Assembly: GCA_951799425.1 (NCBI GenBank)
Contig: OX637405.1
Coordinates: forward strand, 28,126,635-28,190,634
Direction of reading: 5' to 3'
Length of the DNA stretch: 64,000 nt
Source of the DNA: Ilex aquifolium
Taxonomy: Eukaryota; Streptophyta; Magnoliopsida; Aquifoliales; Aquifoliaceae
A program made the translations under genes and the position numbers. The notes beneath the pieces are model-generated. The model worked only from the letters and a program-made list of their open reading frames with translations. It did not search any database and was not told the DNA's origin. Shown piece after piece: positions 1 through 10,639 of this stretch (within the stretch, counting starts at the first letter, position 1; the number at the start of each line of letters is the position of its first letter).

Positions 1-339
1 AATAAAAATGTAAATAGGCCTAATGAAAGGCCCTTAGAATAGTTAGTCTCTCCCTGTATCTCAACTTTTACAAAGTAAAAAAAAAAATTTGACCTCTCTA
101 ATAGACAAACTTTTTTTTAAAGGAAGAGAAACCTAAATTTAAATGAGAACAAACCCAAATTTAAAAGAGGGTAAAATATAACTATTGAATCTTTAAAAGA
201 GAGTGTAATCTCACCATTAAATATTTGGTTAAAAAAGGGTCTCCCTTGATTTGGGTTTAAAAAAAGATTTCCCTTTATTTGATTGAGGTACAATATAATC
301 ATTTCAATTTTTAAGGTGTAAATTAAGAATGTAAATGTT
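1..339 (-). repeat. AT-rich MITE-like repeat fragment
   Basis: The segment has no coding potential. Its reverse complement matches the repeat at 11311-11575 over more than 100 bp: both carry a block reading roughly CTTTTAAAGATYCAATAGTTATATTTTA followed by alternating TTTAAATTT motifs. It is therefore one copy of a dispersed repeat in opposite orientation. The ends are not defined here. Confidence 0.55.
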
Positions 340-373
340 TTAGAACAACTCCAACCCTGCTCACCAAAATAGC

Positions 374-3300
374 TAGGGTTGTCCATGGGCCGGGCTGGGT
401 CGGCTAGCAAACTTTTTTTTGGGTCGGGGTTGGGTAGTGTAGGCCCAAGCCCGTACTCGAGCGAGTTATTGGATGGGCCGGGCTTCGGGTAGGGGTAAGC
501 TACCCGCAGCCCAACCCGTCACCTATTGGGTGGGATTTGCGGGCGGGCCTGTTTGGGCAGGCTTTATTGGGCCTATTGGGCGGGCTTTGTTGGGCCTGTT
601 TTGGGCCTATTGAGCAGACTTGCTTTGGGCGGGCTTGTTGGACCATATTGAAAAAATATACAACTTCATTTAATTTTTTTGTAAATTATATTTTTGAATT
701 AAAAGTATAGTCAAAATCAAAATGGACAAAAATTAAATAATGAATAATTTTATTTATGAATAGAAGAGAAATTGCATCACAATAGAATGAGTACATCCCA
801 ACTAAGTTGGCACCTACCCACCTATCTATCATTTGCACAATTCTACCCATTAAAGACTTTTGTACATGAAAAACTTGTATATTTAATACATGAAAAAAAA
901 AATTATTCATAATATCTAAATTTCTAAAACTTCAAATTCTGGCTTTTGGGATTTATTTCCATATTTTGAGCTCTCGCTTCAGCAGCATACCAATCTTGAA
1001 GACACATAAGGGCTTCCATTGTCTTTCCATCCAAGCAACTCATATGCTCATCAATGACACGTCCACTTGTACTAAAAGCATATTCGGATGCTACAGTCGA
1101 CATAGGAACTGTTAGTATATCACGAGTCATGGTGAAAAGAATTGGAAGCCTACTTTCATATCCTTTCCACCAGGCCAAAATATCAAAATTAGGATCTTCA
1201 ACACCTACCAATGGAGCATTGTAATATTTCTGAAGTTCAGTTAACCCCGTAGATGTTGACATACCTCATTTGGTCAAAATTGAAGCTATCATAGATGTTT
1301 TACCTTTACCTTTACTAGTACTACCAACAATATCACCAAAAGCTGAGGGGAGATTAAGTGTACCACAATTTCCAAATGTTACACTATATTCATTAAAAAG
1401 TTTTTCAAAATAATATTTTATTTTATTCATGTGGTTCATGTGCCCATCATTTAAGTTACCATATAGAGACATAAAAACAATTGTAAGGCCAAATTCTTTA
1501 AATCGAGGGTCAATTAACATACCAAAACCAATAAGTATAGGAAGTGGTGAGAAATATTTATTAAATTTAGATTGCATATTATGTAAAATAGTAGAAAATT
1601 CGGGTTCAGTATTATATAGTTCAAAAAGATCACTGATACTAACTATATGAACATAGACAAGTGTAATAGTTAGATAATAATTACCAAATAAAGTCATAGT
1701 TGCCTCATAAAAAACTTTCAAAAAATCTTTCATTTTATCAGTGACATCCCATTCCTTTTCGGTGGGAAGCGATAATGAACCAGTAGTATCTATACTAACA
1801 TAGTTATTTAAGACACATTTATATTTAACTGTCATATCTAGCATTTTATAGGTGGAGTTCCACCTATGTTGTACATCATATGATATTTTTTTGCATTTTA
1901 AATTATTCTTTTTACACATAGTTCCAAATGTCCTAAGTCTATTTTCTGAACCTATTATATGATAAATAATATGTCTAATTTTATCAATTACAATCTAATA
2001 TCATGGAGACCACTTTGTACTATGAGATTTATGATATGACACATACATCTCATATGAAAAAAAATAACTTCACATGGTAAAGTTAAATAACATTTTAAAT
2101 GACTTACAACCCTCACTATTATTTGTTACATTATCTAAAGTAATAGTAAAAATCTTGTCTTGAATACGATAAATTTGTAACTGATTATAAATAACTTGTG
2201 CACTATGATTCAATCATTGTAAAAGTAATAATTCTTTTTTGCATAACCCAATTATCATCAATAAAATGAACAGTTATACATAAATATCCTAATTGTTGGC
2301 AAAAACTCCAAATATCAGAAGTCAAAATTTTACTTTTAAGATTATCAAAATAAGCAATTAAATTATTTTTTCCGTGTACATAATATTTAATAACATCTCT
2401 TTGACATGTTTGACGAGAAAACTTTCGGAAAGAAGGATTAAAACCATTTTGTAACATTCTTCCAATTTCAGCATCGTCTCCAAGAACAAATGAAAGATTT
2501 CTTATAACAATCCATCTAACAATTGCTTTTCTAGCAGATTCAAGTTCGTAACTAAAAGTGCTTAGTATACCGGTGCTAGCAAATTGTGATAACATTGTTT
2601 GTCTAATATCAGTTTGACCTTTTAATAAGCATGTCTTTAGGTGTCTAGTTAAGTGACTAATTTCATTTTTAGAGCCTCTAGCAAAATCTTTTTTACAATA
2701 ATTACATATAGCATTTTCTGATGTAATGACCCCATTAGAATTCTTAATTTTGATTTTTTCAAAGTGATCTCAAGCCTTGGATTTTTGTCTTTTATTAGAT
2801 GGTACATTCCCAGTAGAATTCATCTCAGGCGTTGAAAGTGGATTATCCCCTTCACCCTCATCGATGTTCTCATTATCATTATTCGACTCAAGAATTTCTT
2901 ATAAAAAATATTTTGTGAATGAGATGAAGTCATTACGTAAATTAAACTATAAAAATAAAATAAATACTTAAATTATGTAAAAAAACTTTCTCACCAAATG
3001 AGAGCACTTGACAATCTTGAGTCTTTAAGACAGCTGAAAGCTCGGTCTTGAGACTTCAGAAGAATCAGAACACTTGAGAGTTGTGACTTGTGAGTTGAGA
3101 GCAAATGAGAGTTAAGAGCAAATGACTGAATGAGAGTTTTTTTTTTGCAAATATAGTGGGTTGAAATGAAATGCAATTAGTTTTATTTATAAATTATACA
3201 TTAAAAAGTAGCTGTTTATTTATGATCGTTAGTTGTATAAGTGGAGAAATAAAATTTTTTATGACTGTCTCAGTCGTTGGCTCAAACAGAAGACAGACAC

Positions 3301-3724
3301 AGACGAAAAAGACAAGACACAGACACTGAGACAGTCACAGACTCACAGAAGTCCAGACCCCATGTGGATGTGGTGCTCAGATGAAAAAATTTGAACTCAC
3401 AAAACTCTCAAATAATTCTCACATAACTTTCAACATTCAAATTCTCACATGCCAAATTCTCACCTACCTTTCTTCAACTCTCAAATTCTCAAAATTTGTG
3501 AGCGGGTTATTGGGCCGGGTGACGGGTCGGGTTATTGGGTCGGGCTTCGATTTTTGGGCCGAGCTTCGGACCGGGTAGTGGGTTTAGGGGTAAACCCAAG
3601 CCCTTTATTAAAGGATATTGGGCTCAGGCTCGGGTGGGCCAACTATCGGGCCTATCGGGTTTCTGGTTTTTTTTTTTGGCCGGGTAACGGGACCCGTGGT
3701 TAACCCGGCCCATGGACACCCCTA
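374..3724 (-). mobile_element. hAT transposon 1, nested in Harbinger
   Basis: The terminal inverted repeats read TAGGGTTGTCCATGGGCCGG at the left and TAGGGGTGTCCATGGGCCGG (complement) at the right. The flanks AAAATAGC (366-373) and AAAATAAC (3725-3732) form an 8-bp target duplication with one mismatch, as expected for hAT. Both subterminal regions (about 410-640 and 3490-3715) are dense in GGGCCGGGC/TTGGGCC motifs, likely transposase-binding repeats (inference). It carries a broken minus-strand transposase and interrupts the Harbinger 31 bp from its left end. Confidence 0.92.
924..2780 (-). pseudogene. hAT transposase (BED zinc finger, RICESLEEPER-like), broken
   Basis: Read from right to left. 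A BED zinc finger lies at about 2780-2615 (CNYC spacing, then HLTRHLKTC), and its conserved Trp is replaced by a TGA stop. The next piece (2595-2203) contains the first catalytic Asp in LTSDIWS. A frame-shifted stretch at about 2200-1920 contains TITLDN, the second Asp. The piece 1919-1266 covers the helical domain with HRWNSTYKML. The last piece (1262-924) is the hAT C-terminal dimerisation domain with the catalytic Glu in STVASEYAFSTSGR. Several stops and frameshifts make it non-functional. The length fits a normal hAT transposase of about 600-700 residues. Confidence 0.88.
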
Positions 3725-3972
3725 AAAATAACTAGTCAAATATATTTAAATATTGAATTCTCTATTTTAGCTAGCCACTTTTTTAAATTCACTCCAACAA
3801 CACTCTCTATTTTAGTTAACTACTTTAACTAATTTTCAATAATATAATTCAAAAATGCTACGTGGCCTAACACGTAAGCGCTATAATGATGACGTGTCGT
3901 GCCACGTCATCAAAATTTCAAATTTTAAATTTTACAATGGTCATATTTCTAACGGTCATATTTTTAAAAATG

Positions 3973-3980
3973 TATAAATA
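3973..3980 (+). promoter_or_regulatory. TATA box of the Harbinger transposase
   Basis: TATAAATA lies about 80 bp upstream of the transposase ATG at 4055, in the right orientation and followed by a pyrimidine-rich leader. It probably was the transposase core promoter. An ACGTG-rich stretch (GACGTGTCGTGCCACGTCAT, 3891-3910) lies just upstream and could bind bZIP-type factors (inference). Confidence 0.6.
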
Positions 3981-4054
3981 GGACCTCTCCTTCTCATTGT
4001 CATATCTCTCAAAAATTTTTTATTGGTATTGCACTCATCCTTTGTTTCTTTGCT

Positions 4055-5325
4055 ATGGCTCGTGATAGTAAATTGAAGATTATTCTTAATGATTTCAACT
4101 CCGATGATGAATTGGAGATGTTAGCGGTTGCTACTATGACAATGGAGAAACTCAATACTGAGAATAGCTCTGCAATACATCGTAGTTCTATTCAATGTCA
4201 TTCTATTATTTTTCGTAATCGAGTTGAAGGGCATGAGAGACTTTATCGCGATTATTTTGCTGAATCGCCTACCTATCCCCCAAATTTATTTCGGAAGAGG
4301 TTTCGAATGAATCGATCTCTTTTCGTTCGTATTCTATCCGTGATGGAAGTTATGATCCATACTTTGTCGAAAAAAATGATGCTCTCGGGAATATTGGCTT
4401 GTCTTCCCTTCAAAAGATGATTGTCGCTATAAGAATGCTTGCCTATAGAGTTGTAACAGATGTTGTTGATGATTATGTGAGGATCGGCAAAAACACCGCA
4501 ATAGAAAGTCTGCAAAGATTTGTATCGGATATAGTAGCAATTTATTATGATGAGTACCTCAGGTCACCAAACAGCGCAGACATTGTTAGATTATTGGCAA
4601 TCGGTGAGAGACGTGAGTTTCCTGGGATGCTAGGTAGCATTGACTACATGCATTAGAGATGGAAGAATTGTCCAACAACGTGGAAATGTATGTACTCTGG
4701 TCACGTCCATGAACCAACAATTATTTTAGAGGCAGTGACTTCATATGATCTATGGATTTGACATGCCTTTTTTGGGTTACCTGGATTCCACAATGATATA
4801 AATGTGCTAGAACGCTTTTCTATTTTTACTCTTCTTTCCGAAGGTAGGGCTCTTCCGGTCAATTACTCCGTCAATGGAAACGATTATACTATGGGATATT
4901 ATCTTGCTGATGGTATATATCAAAAGTGGGTCATGTTTGTCAAAACAATTTCATCTCCAATAACCAATAAACAAATACATTTTACACAAGCTTAAGAGTC
5001 AGCCATAAAGGATGTTGAGAGAGTTTTTGGAGTGCACCAAGTATGATTTGCTATAGTTCGTGGACCAGCACATTTTTGGAAACTTGAAGTGCTTAAAAAT
5101 ATAATGAAAGCATGCATAATATTGCATAACATGATTGTCGAGGATGAGATGGACTTTAATTATGATGCATCGAATGAAATTCCTACTCCTACATTGATTT
5201 CCGAACGGAGTTTAGAACTGCTCCAATCTATTCCTACTCAACATCGCATTAGAGACATAGACACTCATTCGAGACTCCAAACTGATCTAGTCGAGCACCT
5301 GTGGATTATGCATGGAATGTTTTAG
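4055..5325 (+). pseudogene. Harbinger (HARBI1-like) DDE transposase, broken
   Basis: Cut-and-paste transposase of the PIF/Harbinger superfamily. The first part (4055-4420) has the N-terminal region with FRKRFRMNRSLFVRIL. A frame change near 4400 leads to 4399-4656 with AYRVVTDVVDDYVRIG and MLGSIDYMH, the first catalytic Asp region. Then come CPTTWKCMYSGH and FFGLPGFHNDINVLERF, a piece with YYLADGIYQKWVMFV (second Asp, 4804-4995) and a last piece with KDVERVFGVHQ and IMKACIILHNMIVEDE (to 5325). Two conserved Trp codons appear as stops (near 4654 and 4759). Order and spacing match the family, so this is a recognisable but dead copy. Confidence 0.9.
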
Positions 5326-5519
5326 GCACTAAACATTCAGTGTCTACGAATTTTCTACGAATATTTAAACATTTATTGTTTACGAATATTTAAGCATGCA
5401 TAATATTACAGTACTTGTTTGTTGTACTACTACTCAAAAGTTGTTAGTCTATGAATAAGAAAGAACTACATTTTCTTTCTCATGATTTCCATCTGGCGGT
5501 GCTTGAAATATTCAGCTTG

Positions 5520-6555
5520 AATCGAAGACATGCCACTCATGTCCATTAACATTATTCTCTATTCCTCCTTCAATTGTTTGATTTGTATCTTCTCTGTATC
5601 ATGAGCTAGTCTCTCTTGTTCAACAGCTAACTGCTCTTTATCATGAGCTAGTCTATCTTGTTCTTGAAGATATGATCTTTCCATGAATTCGACTTTCTTC
5701 TCCGTCAACATTTTTTTCTCCTCCTTCAATTCTTCAAACAGTTTCACGAAATAGGTTGAACTTGAATTATCGCCTTCAGAGAGTTTGCTCTTTGACTTTT
5801 TTGCTCGCTCTTTCGCAACCTTCCGTCCAGTTGGCCTCTCTAAGCCCCCATATGAACCACTATCGTCTCTTTTGTTTATCGATTCTGGTGTTGAAGGATT
5901 AGAGCTGCTAGGAGTTGCACCACCTTTTTTTTTTGCTTCTTAGACTGAGAATCCTCCATCCATTTTGGCTGATACTGTAACTCATTCCAAAAATGTTCAA
6001 ATGAAAAGGAACATTTATGCAGTTCCTTGTACACTTTCTTTGCAACACAGATCTGAAAATTGTACAATAATACTATGTATCATAAATGAAAAATGCGCTA
6101 TTTTCACACTTGTAATTAAAAATGCACTCATACCTTGTCTTTCTCAGTCAGACTATTTTGATTCAACCTTTCAATTTGGTCAAAGCAGCCACAAAATTTA
6201 TTGGTAGCTAGCTGAATTGTCGGCCAACGATTCATCAAAGAAACCTGATTGCGATTATAATCTGACTGGGGTTTGTATTCGTTGAAGTATCCCAAATCCT
6301 TTGCCAATACGTTTTAGATTTTTGCTCATTTTCATGCACGACATCCACGCTAATATTAAGCCAAGCCGAGATTAAAACTAAGTCCTCCTCAACTGTAAAG
6401 TTACCGTCTAGAACCTTTTTGGTGGTGGATTCTATTTGAGGTGATATTGGTGAAGAATGACCTATTTGGTCTACTGATTCAGTGTTAATCTCATTTAAGT
6501 TTGTTCCGTCGTTCAAGAGATTGGTGAAGTAATATCCATGTTCAAATGATTTCAT
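5520..6555 (-). pseudogene. Harbinger accessory protein (Myb/SANT-like, NAM-associated type), broken
   Basis: Second gene of the Harbinger element, convergent with the transposase. The N-terminal piece starts with ATG at 6555 and contains FTVEEDLVLISAWLNIS and YWQRIW, the Myb/SANT-like DNA-binding region. The following stretch (about 6230-5876) carries SFSFEHFWNELQYQPKW, and the C-terminal piece (5747-5559) is a charged coiled coil with repeated LAHDKEQLAVEQERLAHD. In this superfamily such proteins assist the transposase in DNA binding. The reading frame breaks at several points. Confidence 0.8.
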
Positions 6556-6714
6556 ACGTAATGCCTAGAATTCAATCCAAAGCATACATTATTCATGTAA
6601 TTCAACCCAAATCATACTATAACAATAATTCTAATCAAATTTCAAATAATATAACTTAATAGCAATTTAACACCCATCCACTTCAAATAACAAAAACCAA
6701 TTGATAATAGCAAT

Positions 6715-6962
6715 TCAGCCATACATTGTATAAATTTAACCACAAATCAATAGCAATTTAACCACCTATTTAACCCAAAAATTAATAGCAAATTAACCAC
6801 CTATTTAACAAAAAATCAATACCAATTTGACCACTTATTTAACCAAAAATCAATAACAATTTAATCACATATTTAACCAAAAATCAATACAAATTTAACC
6901 ACCTATTTAACCAAAAATTGATAACAATTTAATCACATATTTAACCACAAATCAATACTAAT
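6715..6962. repeat. Minisatellite, about 36-bp units
   Basis: About six imperfect tandem copies of a 34-37 bp unit resembling AACCAAAAATCAATAGCAATTTAACCACCTATTT, inside the right part of the Harbinger element. No coding signal. Confidence 0.8.
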
Positions 6963-7067
6963 AACAATTTTGGCATAAATCATATTTAATTAATAACAAT
7001 ATGTCAATACTAATAACATATTTAACCACAAATCTATTTAATTCATAACAATTTTGGCAGCAAATTA

Positions 7068-7315
7068 GTGGGGAGGGGGAGGGATTTTTGGCAGCAAAAC
7101 AGTGGGGAGGGGGAGGGGTTTTCGATAGCAAAATAGGCAGCAAATCAGTGGGGAGGGGGAGGGGGAGGGGTTTTTGGCAGCAAAACAGGCAGCAAATCAG
7201 AGGTTTTTTGCAGCAAAACATGGAACAAATCAGGGGTTTATTGCAACAAAACAGTGGAGAGGGGAAAGGATTTTCGACAGCAAATCAGTGGGGAGGGGGA
7301 GGGTGGAGGGGGAGA
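7068..7315. repeat. G-rich repeat (GTGGGGAGGGGGAGGG)
   Basis: At least four copies of GTGGGGAGGGGGAGGG (starting near 7070, 7102, 7149 and 7287) alternate with copies of TTTTTGGCAGCAAAAC/AAATCAG. The G-runs of 4-5 bases on the plus strand satisfy the usual G-quadruplex pattern. The block lies in the right subterminal region of the Harbinger element, 220-460 bp from its end. Confidence 0.85.
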
Positions 7316-7807
7316 TGAATACCTGGTCATAGTTGAAGAAGTTCATAGAAGAACGCAACAACAATGAGCAGCAGAAAGTGATGAGCAAATCTAGTCTCTC
7401 CAAATTTGGCGAGCATGAAGACCTCCTAAATTTTGGCGATGAGGATGGTTAATGGGTTAGAGCTGATTTTTTGAATGAAGCTCGCCAAAGTAGCTAAAAA
7501 GAGAGAATGACTAACAGGGTTGGAGTTGCTCTTATAGGGTACAAAGTGTCATTTTCTCATATTGTTGTTAATTCTAGGGTTAAATTACAATAACACCTCT
7601 TCTAGTTTCTAACATTTTCACTACACCCCTTATTGTTTTAATAATTACACTGACACCCTATCTAATATTGTTGGTTGACACAAGTTGCATGTTTCCAATT
7701 TTAGCCTCATATATTTCAATTAATAAACCAAATTTAACTAAACACTAACCATGCTATTGGAACATACCTCTGATACCACTTGTTGAAAACATAGCTCTGA
7801 TACCACT

Positions 7808-9499
7808 TGTTGGTTTTGCACAACGAATAATTAACACAAATACTTGTTGGAAGATAGGAATTCAAACAAAGATAGGAAAACAATAAAGGCATGACATAAA
7901 GATATAACATGGTTCGATACAACATACTCACTTTGGTACACCGTACCTATATCTACAGACCAAAAACATACATCGATGTATTATTCATTGAAAAACTGAT
8001 CATCTGGTAACTGATTACGTAATACTTAACCCTATTTATGAGGAAAAAATACTGTAATCCATACCTATTTAGATACAACTTAATCTTTATGTTTCCTATC
8101 ATATGTCTAATATACCTATTTATGGTATATTAAAACTCTTCCAGTATAATCCTATTCCAAATAGGATTTTCACATTGATTACCCAACAAATTCTCCTTCA
8201 TGACAATTAGAGAGTTTGAGTCAAATTCCAACAACCTCCCTTGAACCAAACTCTTCAAATTGTGTCATACCCAAGATCGAGCTTAGCATCCTTGATTTTG
8301 ATTCACAAATCTTTTCAAACACCACGTGCAAACCTGCTTCTCTGAGTCACCACAATCCTCTCTATCTTTCAAGAACTTGCGTCTTGGTCTGCATCATCTA
8401 TGCATCTCTGCCCATGTCTTACCTGTTCTTGGGAGGTCTCAATGGTCAATGCTTCACCATTTAAAGGTAAATCCTAGTGACTTGTAACTCACGAGACACC
8501 TACATCATCACTACTGGGTTTATGTTAGCCCAATAACTTCCAAACCATCGGAATACCGCGACTTCAACTCAAAGAGCCCAAAATTCTGAAGAAACATCTT
8601 CAAAATAGCACGTGTGGTAATTCTTGAAATCCAAACAATCTGGAAGCAACATAGTCTTTCGTTTGATTTCATACCAACTTAAAATTTTTCTTGTGGATCC
8701 AAACAAAAAATATGCATCAACTAATTTTTCAAGATTACATCCTTATTGTATGCAAGACGAAATCAATATTCACACCACGTCGTATACACATGGCAAAGAG
8801 TCTTCTTCAACATGAACACTAACTTGATTATTGAATCATCAATAACTTATTTTGATTGTTGCACCAAGATCGCTAATCTAGCTTTGATTGTTCTACCATG
8901 ATCATCAATCTAGCTCTAATTATTGCACCAGGAGCGTCAATCTGGCTCTGATTGTTCTACCAGGATCATCAATCTAGCTCTGACTTGTTCTACTAGGATC
9001 ATCAATCTAGCTCTGATACCAATTGTTGGAACATAGCTCTGATATCACTTGTTGAAACATAGCTCTGATACTATTTGTTGGTTTTGCACAACAGATAAAT
9101 AACACAAATAATACTTGCTGGAAGATAGGAATTCAAACAAAGATAGGAAAACAATAAAGACATAATATAAAAATATAACGTGGTTCGATACAGTATACAC
9201 ATCTTAGTACACCGTACCTACGTCCACGGACCAAAAATCTACATCGATGTATTATTCATTGAAAATTGATCTGATAACTGATTACGTAATACTCAATCCT
9301 ATTTATAGGGATAAAATACTGTACCCAAACTTATTTAGATGCAACTTAATCTTTATGTTTCCTATCATATGTCTAATATACCTATTTATGATATATTAGA
9401 ACTCTTCCAATATAATCCTATTCCATATAAGATTCTCACATTGATTACCCAATAAACTCTCATTCATGACAACTAGAGAGTTTGGGTCAAATTCCAACA
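7808..9499 (-). mobile_element. Small non-autonomous LTR retrotransposon nested in MULE A
   Basis: Two direct repeats of about 425 bp, 7808-8233 and 9076-9499, each begin TGTTGG and end CCAACA. They are LTRs that differ at roughly one site in ten, so the insertion is old. The element reads on the minus strand: a purine tract (complement of ACCTCCCTTG, 8234-8243) adjoins the left LTR, and primer-binding-site sequence adjoins the right LTR. The 842-bp interior has no gag or pol, so it depends on enzymes from elsewhere. PBS-like sequence also lies left of the left LTR (7765-7807), suggesting a tandem LTR-interior arrangement. No clear target duplication was found. Confidence 0.8.
8852..9075 (-). 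repeat. Amplified primer-binding-site array
   Basis: Five units of 32-33 bp (starting near 8852, 8884, 8916, 8948, 8980) are followed by three of 26 bp (9013, 9039, 9065). Most carry AGCTCTGATA or a close variant, complementary to the TATCAGAGCT part of the initiator-tRNA-Met primer-binding site. The 26-bp form also appears twice left of the left LTR (7765-7807). On the minus strand this is a PBS repeated next to the 5' LTR. Confidence 0.8.
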
Positions 9500-10507
9500 C
9501 ATGTTATATATGGTTAATTCAAATCCCACTATTAAACATCCTAATTCAACTATTGAATTACCTCAGTCAGATCCAGATAACACCACCGTTGTCTCTTTTC
9601 TCGTCTCATCCTCTCTCTCTCTCTTTCTTTCTTTATCCCCCCATCGTCCCTCTTCTCCCTTTCACTTCTATGTGTACACACATAGCCAGTGAATAAAGAT
9701 TCGCCTCCATTATCATATTTGCACCCTCTGACCTTGGTACACCATCTTGGAGCCGACTTATCTACCTTTGACCAACTGCCACTCTCTTTCTATTCACCAT
9801 CTAAGGATTAAGTTTCTAAGGCTACGAAGAAGGGTGCATTGTAGGCGACTGTGGGTGCCAAGATGGTATCTCCAACTCGATGATTGGTTATGATTAAGGC
9901 GTGCGCAGTGGCAAGGTGGCATTGGCTGTGGGGTTATGATTCTTTATGTTAAGTTGATGGGTGTTGAGTTACTTTTCGTTGAAAGAATTGTGAATGGGTT
10001 TTGATTTTTGAATTTGTAGTGGTGGAGATGATGATAGGATAGGTGCATGTGGCGGCAACCATGGTGTTAAGTGCAGTGGCGGTGGACCTTTGCCCTTTTT
10101 TTTTTTGGTAAATTGATAGGAATTTGAGATAATTTTATTGAAGGAGTTTGAGAATGAATTTTGATTTTTGAATTTGTTGCGGTGGAAGGGGTGATAGTGT
10201 GGCGCAACAGTGGTGGTGCTGGTGCCTTCTTTTTTTCTTTAGATGTTTGGATGGGTATTTTTGAGTGTTGAAGGATGCATTGCACAGTTAGTTAACCATG
10301 AAGGGAAGATGAGGGGAAAATGGACAATTCATACTATAAAAATTGTCTGCATCAGCAAAACCTAAACGGTTAACTAGGTGGGGGAAATTGTTATCTACTG
10401 TCACATCAAAAGGGATGTTAATGTTATTTCAAAAAGAAGAAGGGGGCTTGTAAAACTACAAGAAACTAGGAGGGGTGTCACTGTAATTTACCCTTAATTC
10501 TATCTTG

Positions 10508-10515
10508 TATTTAAG
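10508..10515 (+). promoter_or_regulatory. ALY core promoter (TATA-like TATTTAAG)
   Basis: TATTTAAG lies 132 bp upstream of the ALY start codon, followed by a pyrimidine-rich leader suited to a transcription start around 10540. The MULE target duplication ends at 10502, so everything upstream of this box is now MULE sequence. The TATA assignment is by motif and spacing only. Confidence 0.55.
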
Positions 10516-10639
10516 TCGGCTAATTTTACTCCGTTCGATTCGATCCCATCTTCGTTTTCCTGAACCCCCCAAGTCTCCACACAGACTCTGTCAGAACCCT
10601 TCTTCAACCTCCCCCGAAATTCTACCAGATTCATAAAAA

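Larger units (their letters stand above)
343..7531 (+). mobile_element. PIF/Harbinger DNA transposon, decayed, with nested hAT
   Basis: The ends are 17-bp inverted repeats: GAACAACTCCAACCCTG at 343-359 and its near-perfect complement at 7515-7531 (one mismatch). They are flanked by TTA at 340-342 and 7532-7534, the 3-bp target duplication typical of PIF/Harbinger. Inside are a DDE transposase on the plus strand and a Myb/SANT-type accessory protein on the minus strand, the two-gene layout of plant PIF/Pong elements, here convergent. A hAT element occupies 374-3724, so the Harbinger itself is about 3.8 kb. Both genes carry stops, so the copy is not autonomous. Confidence 0.9.
7577..10493. mobile_element. 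Non-autonomous MULE (A), immediately upstream of ALY
   Basis: The flanks TTAATTCTA at 7568-7576 and 10494-10502 form a perfect 9-bp target duplication, the Mutator-like signature. The ends are imperfect inverted repeats of about 70 bp: GGGTTAAATTACAATAACACC at the left, and the complement of the right end reads GGGTAAATTACAGTGACACC. There is no transposase. The interior has a tandemly repeated block (about 9955-10230) containing GAATGGGTTTTGATTTTTGAATTTG-like and GGTGGAGATGATGATAGG-like sequence, and a nested LTR element at 7808-9499. Its right end is 5 bp from the ALY TATA box. Confidence 0.9.

Noticed and set aside
7088..7318. 76-codon Gly-rich frame and its antisense
   Set aside because: Translation of the G-rich repeat in the Harbinger element.
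7795..7806. GCTCTGATACCA and similar words as possible tRNA genes
   Set aside because: Only the 12-18 bp primer-binding complement is present; no cloverleaf can be formed.
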